In this document: piece by piece, positions 60,030-64,000 of the stretch
Position numbering within the stretch: the stretch's first letter is position 1
How the letters are laid out: each line of letters starts with the position of its first letter
From: Roseiconus nitratireducens
Lineage (GTDB): Bacteria > Planctomycetota > Planctomycetia > Pirellulales > Pirellulaceae
Assembly: GCF_008629675.1 (NCBI RefSeq)
Contig: NZ_VWOX01000003.1
Coordinates: forward strand, 248,001-312,000
DNA length: 64,000 nucleotides
Direction of reading: 5' to 3'
Translations under genes and position numbers: made by a program
The notes under the pieces: model-generated
Told to the model about the DNA's origin: nothing
What the model saw: the letters and a program-made list of their open reading frames with translations, nothing else
Databases searched by the model: none

Positions 60030-61319
60030 TCACTCCGCAGAGTCGCCACGACCGAACCGGGGTTCGTCCGGTATCACGGACGTCACCACGGAGCTGAATC
60101 GCCCGCCGACGACGATCGTTTCCACCTGCTGCTGATCGGTGACTTGGTCCACATGGGTCACCGCCTGGCCGGACTGGTTCAGCGTCACGCTGTAACCGCG
60201 GGCCAACGTCTTCAACGGCGAAAGCGCCGAGAGCTGGGCCGCGGAATTGGCAAGCCGGTGCCGGGCGCGTTCCATCTGCCGATCCATCGCCTGACGGGCG
60301 CGCATTTCCAGTTCGTCCATCAGCCTGGAACGTAAGTGCACGATCTCCATCGGCCGCTTGAACATCGGGTGACGTTCCAAAGCTTCCAACTTTTGGCGGC
60401 GCAGCTCCATCGTCAGCTGCATCGCCCGTTGCAAGCGTCGGTCCAGGTGATCGACGCGTTGGGTGATCCCGTCGCGATCGGGAAAGACCTTGGTTGCCGC
60501 ATCGGTGGGCGTCAAAGCTCGCACGTCGGCCGCCAGGTCCGCCAACGTGACGTCGATCTCGTGTCCGACCGCGCTGACCGTCGGCACCGGACACTCTGCA
60601 ATGGCACGCACCACGGGCTCTTCATTGAAGCACCACAGGTCTTCCAAACTGCCACCACCGCGGGCCACGATGACGGCGTCAAGTTTGGGACGGATCATTG
60701 CGGCCGCTTGCAACCCGCGACGGATTGTTTCCGCGGCACCGGCCCCTTGAACTTGAGCGGGAATCACGAAGATCTCCGCGGACAGCATGTTCCGACGGGC
60801 GGCCACCAGGAAGTCGTGGATCGCCGCACCGCTGGGGCTGGTCACGATGGCGATTCGCCGAGGGTGTTTCGGCAGCGGACGCTTCCGCTCGGCGGCGAAC
60901 AGCCCTTCGGAGTGCAGCCTGGCTTTCAGTTTTTCGAATGCCTGCTGCAGCGCGCCAACGCCTTGCGGTTGGGCTTTGCGGACGACCAACTGATAGGTCC
61001 CGCGAACGGTGTAAATCTCCAAACCGCCGAAACACAGCAGCGACTGGCCGTTCTCCAATTTGAACGGCAAGCGGGAAACCACGCTGCGCCACATGATCGC
61101 ACGAATCTGGGAATCGTCGTCCTTCAAGGTGAAGTACAGGTGACCGCTGCGAGGGCGCGTCACGTCGGTGACTTCACCGGCGACCCACAATGGCGGAAAC
61201 GTCGCTTCGACCACCGCTTTCAGATGGCCGTTTAATTCGCTGACCGAGACGGCCCGGCCGACGCCGCCCGCATCACCGGGCGGCAGGTCATAGGCGTCGT
61301 TCAAAGATCCATCCCTCAA
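60030..61319 (-). CDS. xseA: Exodeoxyribonuclease VII large subunit
   Basis: 429 residues from a TTG at 61319 whose TTGA overlaps the dapF stop. A TTG at 61304 with GAGGG 8 bases upstream is an equally good or better start. XseA carries the nuclease active site and degrades single-stranded DNA. The OB-fold is at the N-terminus ([20 protein letters not shown]). The catalytic core has [38 protein letters not shown] and [22 protein letters not shown] long coiled coil and a C-terminal segment ([13 protein letters not shown]) close it. The small subunit xseB is not seen within the window. Confidence 0.93.
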   Translation of the reverse strand: MRDGSLNDAYDLPPGDAGGVGRAVSVSELNGHLKAVVEATFPPLWVAGEVTDVTRPRSGHLYFTLKDDDSQIRAIMWRSVVSRLPFKLENGQSLLCFGGLEIYTVRGTYQLVVRKAQPQGVGALQQAFEKLKARLHSEGLFAAERKRPLPKHPRRIAIVTSPSGAAIHDFLVAARRNMLSAEIFVIPAQVQGAGAAETIRRGLQAAAMIRPKLDAVIVARGGGSLEDLWCFNEEPVVRAIAECPVPTVSAVGHEIDVTLADLAADVRALTPTDAATKVFPDRDGITQRVDHLDRRLQRAMQLTMELRRQKLEALERHPMFKRPMEIVHLRSRLMDELEMRARQAMDRQMERARHRLANSAAQLSALSPLKTLARGYSVTLNQSGQAVTHVDQVTDQQQVETIVVGGRFSSVVTSVIPDEPRFGRGDSAE

Positions 61320-62188
61320 GAACGACTGGGAAGATGAAATTCACCCGAAAAGACTTCGCTCGCGGGACCGGTCATCAGCACGTGCCCGTTCTCGGCATTC
61401 CATTCCAAAGTCAAGTCACCGCCAAGCAGATGATTCAGGATGCGACGCTCGGTGCGGCCCGCCAACACGCCTGCGACACAGACGGCCGACGCCCCCGTTC
61501 CGCACGCCCAGGTCTCGCCGGACCCCCGCTCCCAGGTCCGCTGCCGAACTTCGCTCGGCGAAATGACCTCGACGAACTCCACGTTGACTCGGTTCGGGAA
61601 CCTGGGATCCGTTTCGATCTTGGGGCCGAGTCCCAAGACCAGATCGTCCGTCGCCTCATCAACGAAGATGACGCAGTGGGGATTCCCCATCGAAACACAC
61701 GTCACTTCAAACTGCCGGCCGTCAAATTCCGTGGGCACCGAAACAACGTGTCCATCGTCCGAAGACGCAGCAATCGTCGTCGGGATTTTGGGGCCTTCCA
61801 GAATCGGCTGCCCCATGTCGACGGTGACCTGATCGACCCGACCGTCATCCCCGACTTGCAGGCGAAGCTTCAATACTCCGGCGCCGGTTTCGATCGAAAG
61901 CGACTCCTTGGCGGCAATCGAATGGTCAAACACGTACTTGGCCACACAGCGGATGCCGTTGCCGCACATCTCACTTTCACTGCCATCGGCATTGAACATC
62001 TGCATCCGCGCGTCGGCCACGTCACTGGGCCGGATCAAAATCAATCCGTCGCCGCCGATCCCGAAGTGTCGGTGCGACATCTGCCGCGCCAATTCCGGCG
62101 CGTTTTCCGGCAGCGATTGCGAAAAACAATCGACGTAGACGTAGTCGTTTCCGGCACCATGCATTTTCGTGAATTTCATCCCAGACAT
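61316..62188 (-). CDS. dapF: Diaminopimelate epimerase
   Basis: 290 residues from the ATG at 62188 with GGAG upstream; an ATG at 62179 ([12 protein letters not shown]) is the other option. It turns LL- into meso-diaminopimelate for lysine and peptidoglycan. The two catalytic cysteines are Cys75 (MCGNGIRC) and Cys229 (TWACGTGAS). [12 protein letters not shown] and [11 protein letters not shown] also match the family. Its presence fits a planctomycete with a peptidoglycan wall. It overlaps xseA by a few bases. Confidence 0.95.
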   Translation of the reverse strand: MSGMKFTKMHGAGNDYVYVDCFSQSLPENAPELARQMSHRHFGIGGDGLILIRPSDVADARMQMFNADGSESEMCGNGIRCVAKYVFDHSIAAKESLSIETGAGVLKLRLQVGDDGRVDQVTVDMGQPILEGPKIPTTIAASSDDGHVVSVPTEFDGRQFEVTCVSMGNPHCVIFVDEATDDLVLGLGPKIETDPRFPNRVNVEFVEVISPSEVRQRTWERGSGETWACGTGASAVCVAGVLAGRTERRILNHLLGGDLTLEWNAENGHVLMTGPASEVFSGEFHLPSRS

Positions 62189-62243
62189 GCTACGACCACG
62201 CTCCAATAATTCAACCGGGGAAAGAGTCACTCACGTGGCCCGC

Positions 62244-63071
62244 TCAGTCAGGCCGATCATCGACACGGCCCCGGGGATCACGTTCGCCATCGACGCGGAC
62301 CGGTTGCGATCGAAAACGCTGCATCAACCGACGGACGGCCAACGGAAAAACCCCCAGCAGTGAAAAGGCCACCGCCAATTGCAGCAACTGTCCGGGGGCA
62401 AACACCGCAGCCGCCCCCTGTTCGGCCAACACCTCCAGATTGGGAACCCTGGAACCGGCATACACATACACGGCAGTACCGGCAAGCATCCCCAATTGGC
62501 TGACCCACCAGTAGGTCCACACGCCGATCGGCGTCAGGCCCATCACCAGGTTGATCACAAAAAACGGGAACGCGGGGATCAATCGCAGCGTGAACAGGTA
62601 GAACGCTCCCTCGGACTCCAACCGACGCCGAAAGGTTCGCATCGATTCTCCGTAGCGGGACTCCACCGCGTCGCGGAGCAAGTACCGGCTGCTCAGAAAG
62701 GCCAACGTCGCCCCCGCGGTGGAGGCGAAACTGACCAGCAGCACTCCAGGTCCCAAGCCAAAATACCAACCGTACAACAACGTCAGCGGAGTCGCCCCCG
62801 GTAACGACAAACCGGTCACCGTGACGTACACCAAAAACGCTACGCCATAAGTGACAATCGGATGCGCCGACTGATAGGCCCGCAACGACGCTTCCTTGTC
62901 GGCAAGCGTCTGCAGCGTGATGACATCACGTAGGAAATACCCGGCGACGGCCAGGACAACCGCCAGCACCACGAACACGCCTACCTTCCAGCGATCCGCA
63001 TGCTTTTCCGAGGGGCAAGAAGTCTCGCTCTCGGCTGCGGAATCCGGTGATCGTGTCAAGTTGAATCTCAA
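62244..63071 (-). CDS. TVP38/TMEM64-family membrane protein
   Basis: Up to 275 residues. The frame has only TTG candidates (63071, 63059), so the start is uncertain. There are five to six hydrophobic helices. The family core is LSLPGATPLTLLYGWYFGLGPG and FASTAGATLAFLSSRYLLRD, then LRLIPAFPFFVINLVMGLTPI with the re-entrant loops of the DedA/VTT superfamily. These proteins are thought to move lipids or act in membrane homeostasis. It lies 43 bp behind the truncated membrane protein and 56 bp before dapF. Confidence 0.83.
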   Translation of the reverse strand: MRFNLTRSPDSAAESETSCPSEKHADRWKVGVFVVLAVVLAVAGYFLRDVITLQTLADKEASLRAYQSAHPIVTYGVAFLVYVTVTGLSLPGATPLTLLYGWYFGLGPGVLLVSFASTAGATLAFLSSRYLLRDAVESRYGESMRTFRRRLESEGAFYLFTLRLIPAFPFFVINLVMGLTPIGVWTYWWVSQLGMLAGTAVYVYAGSRVPNLEVLAEQGAAAVFAPGQLLQLAVAFSLLGVFPLAVRRLMQRFRSQPVRVDGERDPRGRVDDRPD

Positions 63072-63113
63072 GGAGACGGAATTGCAGGGCAGGTGTGATG
63101 GTCGGCTCCAAGG

Positions 63114-64000
63114 TCATCGCTTCCGAACCTCCCGCGACTCTTCTGGCACAATGACCTTTTCCGATCGGCGACCGCCTAAACCCGACGGTTCCGGGATACG
63201 CCTTCGTTCAAGATCGGCTTGCTCCATCAAATCTTGATAGGTCCGCTTCTGACGTTCGACGTTTCTGGCCACCGCCGCGTCGCGAGGGGAAAGCTGATCG
63301 ATCAGCTCTGGCGGTACCGGTTCACCTTCCACGTAGGGCCGATAGGGCATGCTGATCAAGGTACCCGCTGCGCCGGTGATCAGCAGCACCAACAACAACG
63401 TGGACAACGCCGCCGCGCGAACCGAAATTCGGCCAACGAACGGCTTGAAAAGATACCGCAACGCGGCCGGAAACAACACGTGCAACACCAACACGGTCAG
63501 CCAGAATGCAGCGCTGATGATGGTCGCCACCGACACCACGTGCACCCAATCACGAAACCAGCCGGATTGTCCAGGCTCTCGCACGTCTCCTTGGATTGCG
63601 ATCCAGGTAACAATGGCGACGATAACCGGAGCGACGACCGCCACGCCGGCGACCATCAAGTATTCGGCTCCGAGAACGAAACGGATTAGCAAGTTCCCCT
63701 CGTCGGTTCGCTGACGTTCTTCCCGCGACAACGCCAACCGGGCGAGAATCAATGCCGCGACGCAAGCAACGACGAAGGTCAACAGCGCCGCAAACTCCCC
63801 CCTCGGCTCCGACGATAAAAACATCGCCAAACCACACCCGCCAATCAGCAGGACCGCGGAGACCACCGCCGGGCCATCCACCGACGGATGTTTCAGCAGC
63901 GAATGTTGCAAGTCGGTCGCTGATTCACGGCCGCGCCGGTAGGCCGTCGACGCAAAGTTCGATGCCGTGGCAGCATAGCGTCGGGCGTTCTGACGCAGAT
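63114..64000 (-). CDS. Multi-helix membrane protein, 5' end beyond the window
   Basis: About 295 residues are visible. No stop codon interrupts the frame up to 64000 and no good start codon occurs, since the first candidate (TTG at 63911) lacks a ribosome site. The gene therefore very likely begins outside the window. There are about five hydrophobic helices (AVVSAVLLIGGCGLAMFLSS, LLTFVVACVAALILARLAL, LMVAGVAVVAPVIVAIVTWIA, IISAAFWLTVLVLHVLF, AALSTLLLVLLITGAAG). A charged tail follows (RNVERQKRTYQDLMEQADLE). I do not recognise the family. Confidence 0.65.
   Translation of the reverse strand, partial: LRQNARRYAATASNFASTAYRRGRESATDLQHSLLKHPSVDGPAVVSAVLLIGGCGLAMFLSSEPRGEFAALLTFVVACVAALILARLALSREERQRTDEGNLLIRFVLGAEYLMVAGVAVVAPVIVAIVTWIAIQGDVREPGQSGWFRDWVHVVSVATIISAAFWLTVLVLHVLFPAALRYLFKPFVGRISVRAAALSTLLLVLLITGAAGTLISMPYRPYVEGEPVPPELIDQLSPRDAAVARNVERQKRTYQDLMEQADLERRRIPEPSGLGGRRSEKVIVPEESREVRKR

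Noticed and set aside
1-64000. tRNA, rRNA, insertion sequence or prophage
   Set aside because: No T-arm-like consensus in a cloverleaf context, no rRNA signature, no transposase or integrase and no phage structural gene was seen on either strand.

Overview
The window looks like a stretch of planctomycete chromosome, most likely from the family Pirellulaceae. This is inferred from gene content: two secreted sulfatases, a BBP7-type outer-membrane barrel, secreted NIPSNAP and DUF6807 proteins, a very large secretin, Gly/Met-rich and DPF-rich secreted proteins, high GC, short operons and frequent strand switching. No rRNA, tRNA, transposase, integrase, CRISPR array or prophage gene was seen. Both edges cut a gene.

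Layout. 1-9.3 kb: a truncated membrane protein, a Gly/Met-repeat secreted protein, an HEXXH membrane protein, 6-phosphofructokinase, a fatty-acid desaturase with a clear intrinsic terminator, a FabZ-like dehydratase, NIPSNAP, TerC and a tandem Dabb protein. 9.5-14 kb: mannose-1-phosphate guanylyltransferase, an exported HEAT protein ending in a receiver-like domain, and a sigma-54 activator. 14.7-20.2 kb (minus strand): pyroglutamyl peptidase, an unknown protein, a BBP7 barrel, an acyltransferase and a small exported protein. 20.6-30 kb: DJ-1/PfpI protein, an alpha/beta-hydrolase-like protein without its serine, a VWA protein, a secretin-like protein, a ketosynthase-like protein without its cysteine, malic enzyme and a DUF6807 protein. 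30-36 kb (minus): a secretin of about 1,390 residues, a lipoprotein and a K+ channel. 36.5-47 kb: guanine deaminase overlapping DNA polymerase IV, a NarL-type regulator, a Na+/H+ antiporter, a YpfJ-type metalloprotease, FolD and the sulfite reductase hemoprotein. 47.4-56.4 kb (plus): sulfatase, a PlcP-like phosphoesterase with BtaA and BtaB, transketolase, and two ExbD genes around an Ig-like protein. 56.5-64 kb (minus): PQQ-type propeller, sulfatase, XseA, DapF, a TVP38-like protein and a truncated membrane protein.

The most coherent system is the run of metallophosphoesterase, btaA and btaB at 49405-52400. It matches the known bacterial route that removes phospholipid head groups and converts diacylglycerol to the betaine lipid DGTS, normally under phosphate limitation. 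The most unusual non-coding feature is a two-hairpin repeat of about 50 bp. It occurs as clusters at 39.0-39.35 kb and 47.0-47.34 kb, with the modules in the same order and opposite orientation. Other palindromic repeats sit in the convergent gaps at 14.05, 30.04 and 56.43 kb. Several proteins look like pseudoenzymes, having kept a fold while losing key catalytic residues.
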